This document shows positions 45,954 to 54,700 of a stretch of 64,000 nt of DNA, one piece after another. The translations under genes and the position numbers were made by a program. The notes under the pieces were generated by a model. The model worked only from the letters and a program-made list of their open reading frames with translations, did not search any database and was not told where the DNA came from. Numbering within the stretch: position 1 is the stretch's first letter; every line of letters starts with the position of its first letter. The DNA is from an uncultured Synechococcus sp. (GTDB taxonomy: Bacteria; Cyanobacteriota; Cyanobacteriia; Phormidesmidales; Phormidesmidaceae), in assembly GCA_937911865.1 (NCBI GenBank), contig CALDSK010000144.1, positions 1-64,000 on the forward strand, in the 5' to 3' direction.

Positions 45954-46826
45954 ATGATGACATCTACCGCACTACTCAAAATACCTAGAATCTTACCGCT
46001 AGATCAGCTGAACACGCAGAGCCTGGCGCCCGTAATGTTGTTTTGGCGACAGAATTTTCTGTTAATTAAGCCAGCGAGTGGTCTCGCGCCAAAACAGACG
46101 GAGCAAATACTCCCAGCACTACAAAACCGGCAGTGGTTTGAGTACTGCCTACGCTACTCTCCTGTAAAAGCGGTGCGTCTAGATATGCTGTTAGGAGAGG
46201 ATACCTTGAGAGATTGGGCCGATGCTTGCGATCGCACAGGGAAACGCACCTTTATCCACCTCCCTTCGGCAAGTTGCCTGCCCAGAATTCGCGCGCCTTG
46301 GCGTTGGGGGCTCAAGCGCCTCGCCGATTGGCTAGTAGCCGCAAGTCTGTTAGTTTGCCTGAGTCCTGTCCTTTTTCTGTTGATAATACTGACACGGTTA
46401 GACTCACCCGGCCCTATTTTCTTTCGCCAGTGGAAGGTAGGCGATCGCGGTCAGCTATTTCAAATTTTCAAATTTAGAACTAAGCGACACGGCGCTAAGA
46501 AACGAAGGAGAAGCCTAGACAAACTGCCACAGCTACTCAATGTGTTGAGAGGTGAAATGAGTTTAGTCGGCCCGCGTCCGCTAGACCTACACGAGGCATT
46601 TCGCCTGAGTCCCAACAGTCAAAAACGACTGAACGCACTGCCAGGACTCATAAGCTGGTGCCAGGTAAAAATGAGAGACTCTAATCAACCAGGCTCTAAT
46701 CAACCAAGCTTAGAAATCCGTAGCCAGGTCGATCTTAACTATCTCAGGAACTGGTCGTTGAAGAGAGATCTTTGGATAATACTACTCGCTATTCCAAAAG
46801 GGTTTAGCAGTCTTATTTTCCCTTAA
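45954..46826 (+). CDS. HepC-like polyprenyl glycosylphosphotransferase missing the catalytic loop
   Basis: About 290 residues. The N-terminal 115 residues ([25 protein letters not shown] and [19 protein letters not shown] types) are like those of HepC, the cyanobacterial initiating transferase of heterocyst and other polysaccharides. The membrane helix (about 121-146) and [24 protein letters not shown] follow. In the family FKFRT is followed by about 35 residues including the catalytic Asp-Glu and DPRITPLGRWMRK, then SLDELPQ. Here only about 11 basic residues separate FKFRT from SLDKLPQ, so the catalytic acids are absent and the Glu of SLDELPQ is Lys. The rest ([15 protein letters not shown]) is normal. 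Starts at one of two adjacent ATGs at 45954/45957; an earlier frame start at 45906 has no support. Confidence 0.8.
   Translation: MMTSTALLKIPRILPLDQLNTQSLAPVMLFWRQNFLLIKPASGLAPKQTEQILPALQNRQWFEYCLRYSPVKAVRLDMLLGEDTLRDWADACDRTGKRTFIHLPSASCLPRIRAPWRWGLKRLADWLVAASLLVCLSPVLFLLIILTRLDSPGPIFFRQWKVGDRGQLFQIFKFRTKRHGAKKRRRSLDKLPQLLNVLRGEMSLVGPRPLDLHEAFRLSPNSQKRLNALPGLISWCQVKMRDSNQPGSNQPSLEIRSQVDLNYLRNWSLKRDLWIILLAIPKGFSSLIFP
46681..46710. repeat. 15-bp tandem duplication in coding sequence
   Basis: CTAATCAACCAGGCT (46681-46695), then the same with one change (46696-46710), encoding NQPGSNQPS within the HepC-like gene. Confidence 0.85.
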
Positions 46827-46948
46827 CTAGAGTCTAGAATCTTCTAAAAGCTGATTTTGGGCTTGCTAATTTCAGGCATGTATTTCAAGCTTTTCATTTC
46901 AAGCTTTTAAGGAGCGGAAACACAGCTAAGCCTGCCAGCTTGGAAAAA

Positions 46949-46990
46949 GATAAGAACTTCAGAAGATAAGAACTTCAGAAGATAAAAACT
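46949..46990. repeat. 16-bp tandem repeat
   Basis: GATAAGAACTTCAGAA at 46949-46964 and 46965-46980, then a partial third copy. It lies in the 235-bp gap before the flippase gene. Confidence 0.85.
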
Positions 46991-47061
46991 CCGGGGCATC
47001 TCATCATGATTCTCAATCAGCTATCTACAACAGAGACAAGCTATGGCAGAACAAAAAACAC

Positions 47062-48414
47062 ATGCTTTCTAATTTTTCTAAATTGAAATATTTTATCCAC
47101 AATAAGTCCACGTGGATACTGAGAGGTCAAGACAGCGCTTCTGCGACCTTGCAAACTGTGCTGACAAGAACATTAATAATAGGCGTCAACGTAGGAACAG
47201 GTATCATCACAGCTCGCTTCTTAGGTGCCCAAGGTAGAGGTGAGCAGGCCGCTATGATTCTATGGCCTATCTTTTTAGCCAATACGCTAACGTTTGGGTT
47301 ACCAACAGCTGTTATTTACAACTTTCGAAAGTATCCCAAAGATCGATCTAAGCTTTTTGCAGCGGCACTACTGCTAGGAACAATAGCTGGTCTAGCAGCA
47401 ACGGTATTGGGCATCGTGCTAATGCCGACACTGCTAAAAAACTATTCAGAGTCCAGCATAGGGTTCGCACGCCTGCTAATGTTAAACTCTCCTATCGTTT
47501 TGGTGCAGCTCATAGTGTTATCTGCACTTGAGGCGAATGGAGATTTTTCTGCCTCGAATCGTTTGCGCTTACTTATTCCCACACTCACGTTATTGTTACT
47601 TATAGGACTATTATTCACCAATTCCTTAAATCCTTACACATCGGCGCTAGCTTACATTGTTAATGGCATACCCGTTTTCTTTTGGACTCTAATCCAGCTC
47701 TGGCGAAAAATTCGGCCTCAATGGCAAGATCTCTACCGAGCAACAAAACTGCTCATCAGCTACGGCTTACGCTCTTATGGGGTGAGTGTGCTTGGAACGC
47801 TCGCGTCAAATATCGACCAAGCCTTAGTCGTAGGCTTTTTAGAACCTGCCGCCATGGGAACTTATGTAGTTGCGCTAAGTCTATCTAAAATATTAAACAT
47901 CTTTCACAATTCTCTTTCTACGGTTCTATTTCCCAGTGCTGCGGCTAGGCCGCTCGAAGAAATTATTGCGATGACAGGTCGCGCTGTCAGGCTCAATATC
48001 GCTTCAATGATTCTGATTGGATCTGCTGTGATTGTCGCCAGTCCGCTTCTCTTGAACCTGCTTTACGGTTCAGAGTTTATCAGCGCTGTACCCGTTTTGA
48101 GAATCTTGATTATTGGAGTAGTGGTCAATGGGGCAGCGATGATTTTGGCTCAAGCTTTCATGGCATCTGGAAGTCCAGGTGTCGTCACAGCACTGCAAGG
48201 TGTTGGGCTAGCGTTAAACGTACCCTTAATGGTCGTTCTCATTCCGCCGCTGGGCTTAACTGGCGCGGCACTATCGCTTCTACTCTCAACCACAGCACGC
48301 CTCATATTCATCCTATTCTTATTCCCAACCGTTCTTAAAAGAAACCCGCCTAGCCTGATTATCAATCGAGAAGACATCATATATCTGAAACAGAAACTCT
48401 CGGCTTCCCTCTAA
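47062..48414 (+). CDS. Polysaccharide flippase (Wzx / MATE-like)
   Basis: 450-residue membrane protein with about 12-14 helices; the family flips lipid-linked repeat units across the inner membrane. The N-terminal helix region (LTRTLIIGVNVGTGIITARFLGAQGRGEQ) contains the conserved GR/ARFLG-type pattern of Wzx and related PST transporters, and the second half has the usual charged residue-poor helices (GTYVVALSLSKILNIF). It precedes the polymerase by 34 bp and shares its strand, so they are likely co-transcribed. Confidence 0.9.
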   Translation: MLSNFSKLKYFIHNKSTWILRGQDSASATLQTVLTRTLIIGVNVGTGIITARFLGAQGRGEQAAMILWPIFLANTLTFGLPTAVIYNFRKYPKDRSKLFAAALLLGTIAGLAATVLGIVLMPTLLKNYSESSIGFARLLMLNSPIVLVQLIVLSALEANGDFSASNRLRLLIPTLTLLLLIGLLFTNSLNPYTSALAYIVNGIPVFFWTLIQLWRKIRPQWQDLYRATKLLISYGLRSYGVSVLGTLASNIDQALVVGFLEPAAMGTYVVALSLSKILNIFHNSLSTVLFPSAAARPLEEIIAMTGRAVRLNIASMILIGSAVIVASPLLLNLLYGSEFISAVPVLRILIIGVVVNGAAMILAQAFMASGSPGVVTALQGVGLALNVPLMVVLIPPLGLTGAALSLLLSTTARLIFILFLFPTVLKRNPPSLIINREDIIYLKQKLSASL

Positions 48415-48448
48415 TTACGACTATCTCTATTACCGTCTCATATAAAGT

Positions 48449-49864
48449 ATGAATCCTACGGACCATACAGCTGTGAAAATGAAAGAGCGGGCTTCCCCCA
48501 ACGCATCAATAGGATGGATGGCAATCCTATCATTTGCTTTGTTGTCTTTACTTGTACTGGCAGGCAAGCCCTCTCTTCTAAATCTCTCTTTTCCGGCAAT
48601 GGCGCTAATAGTAGGCGCATTTCTTTATGTCAAGTATCCTTTTTTATACATGGGTTTCAGCTGGTGGCTCTGGTTTCTTGCACCTTTAGTACGTCGTATG
48701 GCAGACTATTCTGCTGGCTATACCAATCCGAGTCCTATTATATTAGCGCCCTACCTAGTCACCGCAATCAGCGGGGTAAAAATGCTCGAAAAAGTAGGCC
48801 GGGCTCAAAGTGGTGCAAATATCTATTTTTTCGCATCTATAGCTGGAACAATTTACGCAATTTTTGTGGGCTTTATAAAAGCCGCACCCGTTTCTGCTAT
48901 TACTAATGCGCTCGAATGGATGTGCCCCGTGCTGTTTGGCTTCTTCCTATATTCCCAATGGAGAGAATACCCAAAGCTTAAAATCCACACAAAACAGGTG
49001 TTTGTCTGGTGCGTGCTGATAACAGGCGTCTATGGAGTTATTCAATATCTGATATTACCAGGATGGGACCAGCTATGGTTAGAAAAGACTATAGATCTCA
49101 GTGAGAATGCTAGAGCATTTGGCGCACCAGAGCCGATGAACGTCAGGGTGTGGAGCACAATGAACAGCCCCGGAGTTTTTGCGCAGGTCATGATGGCTCC
49201 CTTGCTGCTACTTTTAGGTGAATCTAGTTTTTTGGGTTCTTTGGCCTCGTCGTTTGGCTACTTATCACTTTTACTTTCACTGGTTCGCTCAGCGTGGTTA
49301 GGCTGGCTCGTAGGCGTGGCTATGCTGTTTACTAGTCTAAAGTCTCATCTTCAAATTCGGTTAGTCATAGCTATTGTTGTTGCAGCAATTTGCGCGCTGC
49401 CGCTAATTTTCTTAGATCCATTTTCTGAATACATCAGTGGACGAATGCAAACGCTAGCTACGCCAACAGGAGATGGCAGTGCCAACGCCAGGTTAGAAAC
49501 CTACAGTAGGCTCTTAGGCCTAGGCCTTGTGAACTTTCTAGGTAATGGTTTTGGCGCTGAGAACGGGCTGCTTGACAGCGCGATATTAGATATCTTACTT
49601 ACGCTGGGCTGGCTCGGGAGCATTTTCTACGTTGGAGGTGCGCTTCCGCTGCTTGTCAGACTGCTGTCTGACGCCTCAATGAAAGGCGATTCTTTTGCAA
49701 GCTCGGTCCGTGCTGTTTGTGTCGGGATGATCATTCAAATGCCTTTGGGTTCTGTGATGTTGGGTCTACCAGGCATGATTCTTTGGGGCTTTTTAGGAAT
49801 AGGCTTAGCAGGACAACAGTATAAGAAAGTCAACGCCATAGAAATCGGCACCATAGAAGAATGA
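48449..49864 (+). CDS. O-antigen ligase/polymerase-like membrane protein (Wzy-like)
   Basis: 471 residues with about 11 hydrophobic helices and a large periplasmic loop in the second half (about 320-370, SEYISGRMQTLATPTGDGSANARLE), the architecture of Wzy polymerases and O-antigen ligases. The loop has the Arg-containing segments expected to bind the glycan acceptor. In this gene order (flippase then this gene) it is most likely the polymerase of the Wzx/Wzy pathway. The ATG at 48449 and another in-frame ATG at 48479 are both possible starts. Confidence 0.83.
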   Translation: MNPTDHTAVKMKERASPNASIGWMAILSFALLSLLVLAGKPSLLNLSFPAMALIVGAFLYVKYPFLYMGFSWWLWFLAPLVRRMADYSAGYTNPSPIILAPYLVTAISGVKMLEKVGRAQSGANIYFFASIAGTIYAIFVGFIKAAPVSAITNALEWMCPVLFGFFLYSQWREYPKLKIHTKQVFVWCVLITGVYGVIQYLILPGWDQLWLEKTIDLSENARAFGAPEPMNVRVWSTMNSPGVFAQVMMAPLLLLLGESSFLGSLASSFGYLSLLLSLVRSAWLGWLVGVAMLFTSLKSHLQIRLVIAIVVAAICALPLIFLDPFSEYISGRMQTLATPTGDGSANARLETYSRLLGLGLVNFLGNGFGAENGLLDSAILDILLTLGWLGSIFYVGGALPLLVRLLSDASMKGDSFASSVRAVCVGMIIQMPLGSVMLGLPGMILWGFLGIGLAGQQYKKVNAIEIGTIEE

Positions 49865-49943
49865 AATAGACAGACATGAAATACAGAGAAATGAAATAGC
49901 GTTAGTTTTACAAAGCGTTTTATAGAGAGTTAAATAGAAGCCG

Positions 49944-51107
49944 ATGCCGACCGAAAAGAGACTGTCCATATTTATTGCACATCCGTCTGACTTGCTAACC
50001 AATTGCCAGCCTCATGGAGATGGTTTAGTTGCCTACGAATTCATCAACAGGCTGGCTGAAAGAGGGCATCATTTATACGTAATGGCTGACAAAATAGCGC
50101 TATCAGACCAGCCACACCACAACGTCAAGCTGTATCCTGCCAATATAAAATCAGAAAATATTTTAGTTAGACGTATCTCATATCTTGCTCAACTAAGAAA
50201 AACATTTAAACAAGTTCTTGCCGAGCATGACATTGACATTATTCATCAGCTCAATCCTGTTGTCCCAGGCATTACGCTAGCTTTAACAGGTCTTGAGCAA
50301 AGCAGACCTGTTGTATTAGGCCCTATCGTCTCGAAAGATCCTGCCCCTTCAGGCAATGCAGTCCGCGAAAGCAAGAAACTTTCCAAAAAAGCTCTACTGT
50401 CCTTGCAGCAAATGCAAGCATCGACCTTACTTGCGGTCACCCCAGCAGCCGACAATCGCTTGTTTTTATCTAAGTCAGCTGCCCGTAAAATGTTCTACAT
50501 AACCCATGGCATTGATGCCAATCTGTTCAATACCGCGAGTACAGACAGCTTCGATACTACAGCACCTAAAATCCTTTTCATTGGAAAGGTCACTTACTAC
50601 AAAGGAATTTTTGTTCTGCTAGAGGCATTCGAGAAAATCCTTCAGTTTTGTCCTTCTTGCCAGCTGTCAATCGCCGGCAGCTTCCAGAAAGATGCAGATG
50701 AGGTCAGAGCGAGGATTGACGGTATGGCCTGTAAGTCTCAGATTAGTTTGCTGGGCGTGGTCCCTAGAGACGACATTCCTGAGCTCATACAAGCGTCTAG
50801 CGTCGTCTGTGTTCCGTCCTTCTATGAACCCTTTGGCATGGTTGCACTCGAAGCAATGGCCTGTGGGATACCAGTAGGGGGTAGTGACTGCGGCGGGTTG
50901 CATTACCTCATTCCTGAAGAGGGGGGGCAATTAGTCCAGCCTAAAGAGCCGGGGGAACTAGCTGAAGCGCTACTTAAAATTGTTCAATCACCAGATCTTC
51001 AGCAAAAAATGGGCCACTACAACCGCACTCTAGTTGAAAAGGAATACGACTGGAAGGAGGTGATTAATAAGCTAGAAAATGCTTACTACAGCTCTATTGC
51101 TGAATAG
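49944..51107 (+). CDS. Glycosyltransferase family 4
   Basis: 387-residue GT-B transferase. N-terminal domain with GDGLVAYEFINRLAERGHHLYV, C-terminal nucleotide-sugar domain with KVTYYKGIFVLLEAFEKI near 213, and the sugar-binding EPFGMVALEAMACGIPVGGSDCGG near 293-316 containing E-x7-E. It belongs to the exopolysaccharide cluster between the polymerase and a GT2 gene. Sugar specificity is unknown. Confidence 0.9.
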   Translation: MPTEKRLSIFIAHPSDLLTNCQPHGDGLVAYEFINRLAERGHHLYVMADKIALSDQPHHNVKLYPANIKSENILVRRISYLAQLRKTFKQVLAEHDIDIIHQLNPVVPGITLALTGLEQSRPVVLGPIVSKDPAPSGNAVRESKKLSKKALLSLQQMQASTLLAVTPAADNRLFLSKSAARKMFYITHGIDANLFNTASTDSFDTTAPKILFIGKVTYYKGIFVLLEAFEKILQFCPSCQLSIAGSFQKDADEVRARIDGMACKSQISLLGVVPRDDIPELIQASSVVCVPSFYEPFGMVALEAMACGIPVGGSDCGGLHYLIPEEGGQLVQPKEPGELAEALLKIVQSPDLQQKMGHYNRTLVEKEYDWKEVINKLENAYYSSIAE

Positions 51108-51211
51108 GACTCTCCCTTGTAAGACGTTACAGCGGATGTCTTCGTCATGCTGTTTGGAGAAAGGGTACATCTCATATATTTTCAATATCAAACCCATCTT
51201 ATAAAACGCAA

Positions 51212-52315
51212 ATGAAATTGGATGATCTAAGCAAGGATGACCTAAGCAAGGATGACCTAAACAAGAATGCAACGAAAACGCCAGATAGCGATGACAGCAG
51301 GTCAAACGATCTTAAAGAGGACCCTCTGCTATCGATTTGTATCACCACTCGAAATCGCCCTCAAGAGCTGATTAAATGCTTAAACTCTATTAGCAAGCTA
51401 AGGGGTATTAATTTTGAGGTGGTTGTGAGCGATGACGCTTCTGACAAGCCTGTTTTTTCACAGATTATTGACGCAGTGGCTCCAAGCGTAATTGCAAAAG
51501 CTAGATTAATCCGATTTGAAGAGAATATAGGACTCATCGCAGCCAGGAACGAACTAGCCAAGCTAGCCCGCTCCCCCTACATTCTTTCCTTAGATGATGA
51601 TGCGATATTATACAAACCTGATGTAATCTACAAAGCGATCAAGATCTTGGAGCGAGACAGTGCAATTGGCGCGATCGCACTAACGCAGTCCGGAGAAGAT
51701 GGCACCCTACTTCCAAAGGGCAAACAGCCAGCACCCGTCGATTATCCCTGCATCGCCTGTAGCTATATTGGCTTTGGACATATTATCCGGCGAGATTTGT
51801 TTCTTTCGCTGGGTGGCTATCGCAGCATTTTTTGGTATGGATACGAGGAAGCTGAATATGCTAAGAGAATGCTAGATCGGGGTTTTAACGTTTTGTTTCT
51901 GCCCGATGTTGGCATTATTCACTACCACTCTCCTATTGGCAGAAGTCAATTAAAACATATGCGCAATGGCTGCCGGAATAAGTGTCTCGCAGCTATATAC
52001 AACGAACCTTTTTTGATGGCTGCGGCCAGCATTCCATCGAGGCTAGTTCACTATTTTGTGTCTCGTGGGAAGGTTTGCAAAGAACACAAAATCTCTGATG
52101 AGGGTGGGATGAGATGGATGGATCAAGAGATTAGTCAAAACTTCCTGGCTGTTTGGAGAGAGAGAAAAGCCTTGAAATGGACCACATATTTCCGCTGGTG
52201 GCAAATTCACAAGGACTATCCGCTCTATGAGCTATCACCACAAAATACATCGAAAAACGTCTCGGACAGCGTACCAGAAAGCATATCAACAGGGGTCTCG
52301 ACTAAAGTCTCCTGA
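51212..52315 (+). CDS. Glycosyltransferase family 2
   Basis: 367-residue GT-A inverting transferase. The N-terminus is an acidic repeat (DDLSKDDLSKDDLNKN) created by a 15-bp tandem repeat, then the GT2 domain starts at LSICITTRNRPQELIKCLNSI (about 43). The metal-binding DxD-like LSLDDDAIL is at about 125, and the acceptor region with WYGYEEAEYAKRMLDRGF near 210 holds the catalytic acid. The C-terminus again is Ser/Val-rich. It follows a GT4 gene and precedes a pyruvyl transferase. Confidence 0.88.
   Translation: MKLDDLSKDDLSKDDLNKNATKTPDSDDSRSNDLKEDPLLSICITTRNRPQELIKCLNSISKLRGINFEVVVSDDASDKPVFSQIIDAVAPSVIAKARLIRFEENIGLIAARNELAKLARSPYILSLDDDAILYKPDVIYKAIKILERDSAIGAIALTQSGEDGTLLPKGKQPAPVDYPCIACSYIGFGHIIRRDLFLSLGGYRSIFWYGYEEAEYAKRMLDRGFNVLFLPDVGIIHYHSPIGRSQLKHMRNGCRNKCLAAIYNEPFLMAAASIPSRLVHYFVSRGKVCKEHKISDEGGMRWMDQEISQNFLAVWRERKALKWTTYFRWWQIHKDYPLYELSPQNTSKNVSDSVPESISTGVSTKVS
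51221..51265. repeat. 15-bp tandem repeat x3 at the GT2 start
   Basis: GATGATCTAAGCAAG (51221-51235) and two variants (51236-51250, 51251-51265) encode DDLSK repeats at the very N-terminus. Confidence 0.9.
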
Positions 52316-52336
52316 ATTTATAATTGGATAAGAACT

Positions 52337-53488
52337 ATGATTAAATCAAAGGAAAAGACAATTTTACTACCCGGGAAAGAGGTAAAACAAAAACTCCATG
52401 ACGCGCTTGCCTGCATTCCAGATATGGACGAGTGTGTACTGCTGGACTATCCAGATTATATTAATATTGGAGACCATTTAATCTGGCTAGGAAGTATCTC
52501 ATATTTTTTAGAAGAGCGGGGAATTCAGATAAGCTACCTATCGAGTAGTGAAAAGTTCTCATCGGAAGCATTAGACAACAAATTAGATAGAACATCAGAG
52601 AAGACCGCTATTTTCTTGAATGGAGGCGGTAATCTTGGCGATATTTGGACACGTTCCCAAGCCTTTAGAGAAAAAATCATCCAGACATATACCGATCGCC
52701 CCATTGTCATTTTGCCTCAAACGGTGTTCTTTTCTAACGCTGAAAGCCTGAAGAAGACCGCTTTGATTTTCAACGCTCATCCTGATTTAACAATCTTTAT
52801 CAGAGACCATTACAGCTACGAAATCGCTATCAAACATTTCCATAAGTGCCAGGTTGTTTTGGCGCCTGACATGGCCTTTCAGCTGGTGGGCAAACCCGAA
52901 TTCAAAAGATCGCCCAGCGCAACCAAAGGAATTTTCTATATGCAGCGCCAGGACAGTGAAAAAAATCAGGCAATAGACCCTCATCAGCTTCCATTGAAGA
53001 AGTTAACGGTCGGAGACTGGTCTTCTTACGAAAATAAGTGGGTAATGGGCGGCAGCCAGTCACGTTTGAAGCATTTCGCGGCCAACCTAATTAGAGGAGG
53101 GATTCAGCGAGGTCTGATGGCCCCACAAGAGTATCTTGCTCGTTCGCAGTGGTTGAAAAACGCTGACTTTAAGCAGAAGCTGATAGCAACAACTGCCAGC
53201 GACCAGGCGAGTTCTCAATCCAATCTTCAGGCAAATCTTCAATCGCTGAGCTTTATCCACGCCGGTATTTATCAGTTTAATCAGTACGAGGCAGTCATCA
53301 CCAATCGCTTACATGGACATATCTTATGCATACTCATGGGTATTCCCCATGTCTTTTTGCCCAATTCGTACTACAAAAACAAAGGCTTTTACGAAACCTG
53401 GACAAAAGACATCAAACTTTGCCAGTTCGTTGAAAGTGTTGAGGGGATAGAGCCGGCCTTAAGAGAGGTTTCTTGCGCTAACAGCTGA
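52337..53488 (+). CDS. Polysaccharide pyruvyl transferase family protein
   Basis: 383 residues. The family adds a pyruvate ketal from phosphoenolpyruvate to a sugar in exopolysaccharides or cell-wall polymers. Family features: NIGDHLIWLGSISYF near 44-58, NGGGNLGDIW near 97-106, ILPQTVFF near 125 and, near the C-terminus, ITNRLHGHILCILMGIPHV, where the HG motif binds phosphoenolpyruvate. Presence in this cluster suggests that the polymer is pyruvylated and thus anionic. Confidence 0.88.
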   Translation: MIKSKEKTILLPGKEVKQKLHDALACIPDMDECVLLDYPDYINIGDHLIWLGSISYFLEERGIQISYLSSSEKFSSEALDNKLDRTSEKTAIFLNGGGNLGDIWTRSQAFREKIIQTYTDRPIVILPQTVFFSNAESLKKTALIFNAHPDLTIFIRDHYSYEIAIKHFHKCQVVLAPDMAFQLVGKPEFKRSPSATKGIFYMQRQDSEKNQAIDPHQLPLKKLTVGDWSSYENKWVMGGSQSRLKHFAANLIRGGIQRGLMAPQEYLARSQWLKNADFKQKLIATTASDQASSQSNLQANLQSLSFIHAGIYQFNQYEAVITNRLHGHILCILMGIPHVFLPNSYYKNKGFYETWTKDIKLCQFVESVEGIEPALREVSCANS

Positions 53489-53553
53489 ATATAGCTAACA
53501 GAATAGTTGGCTGGATACTCACAGGTTCTATTATTGCCAAGGGAAAAAATGCG

Positions 53554-54696
53554 ATGGATAGTTTAGACGTCATAATAGTTCACGAGTTTAACGGCCAAAA
53601 ATATTTTGAGGCGGTCTCAAAGCTACAGGAGTCTGGTGAGATCAACAGTCTTCGCTTCGTAGAGTCGAGTGTCTTTAAGCAGCTCATCCGAAATCTTTTT
53701 CGAGATAGGCTATCTCTGGTATCCTCTATCAAACGAGCCGTTAGAAATGCATTTTTTAGGCTCCAGGTTCCTTCTATAAAAGAGAAAGTCATTATTCTAG
53801 GCATTCCTCCCTGGGACTTTCGCATGTTGTGGTACGGCATGTTAGCTAAAAACAATTACTTTATCTATCACACATCATGGCCCAACTGGAATCTTGACAC
53901 CGTTCCGCGTCAGTACGGCCCCTTCAATCCTTTTCTGCGGCGGCGGTGGCACCACGTGCTTCAATCCAACGCTGTTCAGATAGTGGGTGTGGCCTCAGAA
54001 GCGGCCAAGCGCGTTGACCAACACTTTTCAGAAGCTGAGGTCACAGTGATTCCTCACGTCGTCAGCGCTGAGTTTAGCAAGGTAGCCCCGACTCGGCTAG
54101 GTCGTTCTTTTGGCATTTTATTCGTCGGTGAATTAATCGAAAAAAAAGGAATAGGCCTATTAACTGAGCTAATAAAGAGATTGGCTGACTTACCAACAGT
54201 CCACTTTGGAATTGTCGGAACAGGGCCGTTAACACCCTTAGTCAAGACCCTTGAAAAAAGCCCTAACGTTACTGTTTATGGAAAGGTAGGCAGCCGTGAG
54301 AAGCTAGCAGAGATTTACGCTCAGCATCATGTACTGGTTGTACCTTCGCAAAAAACGAAGCGTTGGGAGGAGCTATTTGGCATGGTGATTGTTGAAGCAA
54401 TGTCTGTCGGGCTGCCGGTAGTCGCTTCAAACCATATCGGGCCGCGCTCTATTATCACCAGCCAAGAAGATGGTTTCTTAGTCTCTGAGAATTCAATAGA
54501 TGAGTTCGTACAGGCTATCCAATCTCTCAATGAGAACTCAGATACGTGGAAGACTCTATCTCATAACGCTCAAACGAAAGCTGGCAGCTACTCGCTAGAG
54601 GCTGTTTCAGCGCAGTGGCTGACGCTACTGTCGTCGCGACAGAAGCTAACGGAAGTTGATTCAGCGTCTCAGGCTTACTCTCAAAGTACGTTATAA
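53554..54696 (+). CDS. Glycosyltransferase family 4
   Basis: 380 residues, GT-B fold. The C-terminal domain is clear: SFGILFVGELIEKKGIGLLTELI near 187-209, then EELFGMVIVEAMSVGLPVVASNHIG near 271-295 containing the E-x7-E pattern. The N-terminal acceptor domain is less typical, with a low-similarity first 80 residues. Exopolysaccharide cluster member; the next GT starts four bases after its stop. Confidence 0.87.
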   Translation: MDSLDVIIVHEFNGQKYFEAVSKLQESGEINSLRFVESSVFKQLIRNLFRDRLSLVSSIKRAVRNAFFRLQVPSIKEKVIILGIPPWDFRMLWYGMLAKNNYFIYHTSWPNWNLDTVPRQYGPFNPFLRRRWHHVLQSNAVQIVGVASEAAKRVDQHFSEAEVTVIPHVVSAEFSKVAPTRLGRSFGILFVGELIEKKGIGLLTELIKRLADLPTVHFGIVGTGPLTPLVKTLEKSPNVTVYGKVGSREKLAEIYAQHHVLVVPSQKTKRWEELFGMVIVEAMSVGLPVVASNHIGPRSIITSQEDGFLVSENSIDEFVQAIQSLNENSDTWKTLSHNAQTKAGSYSLEAVSAQWLTLLSSRQKLTEVDSASQAYSQSTL

Positions 54697-54700
54697 ACCT

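Noticed and set aside
694..51265. CRISPR or IS ends as explanation for the tandem repeats
   Set aside because: Units are adjacent without spacers, are unrelated between loci, and no transposase or Cas gene is found.
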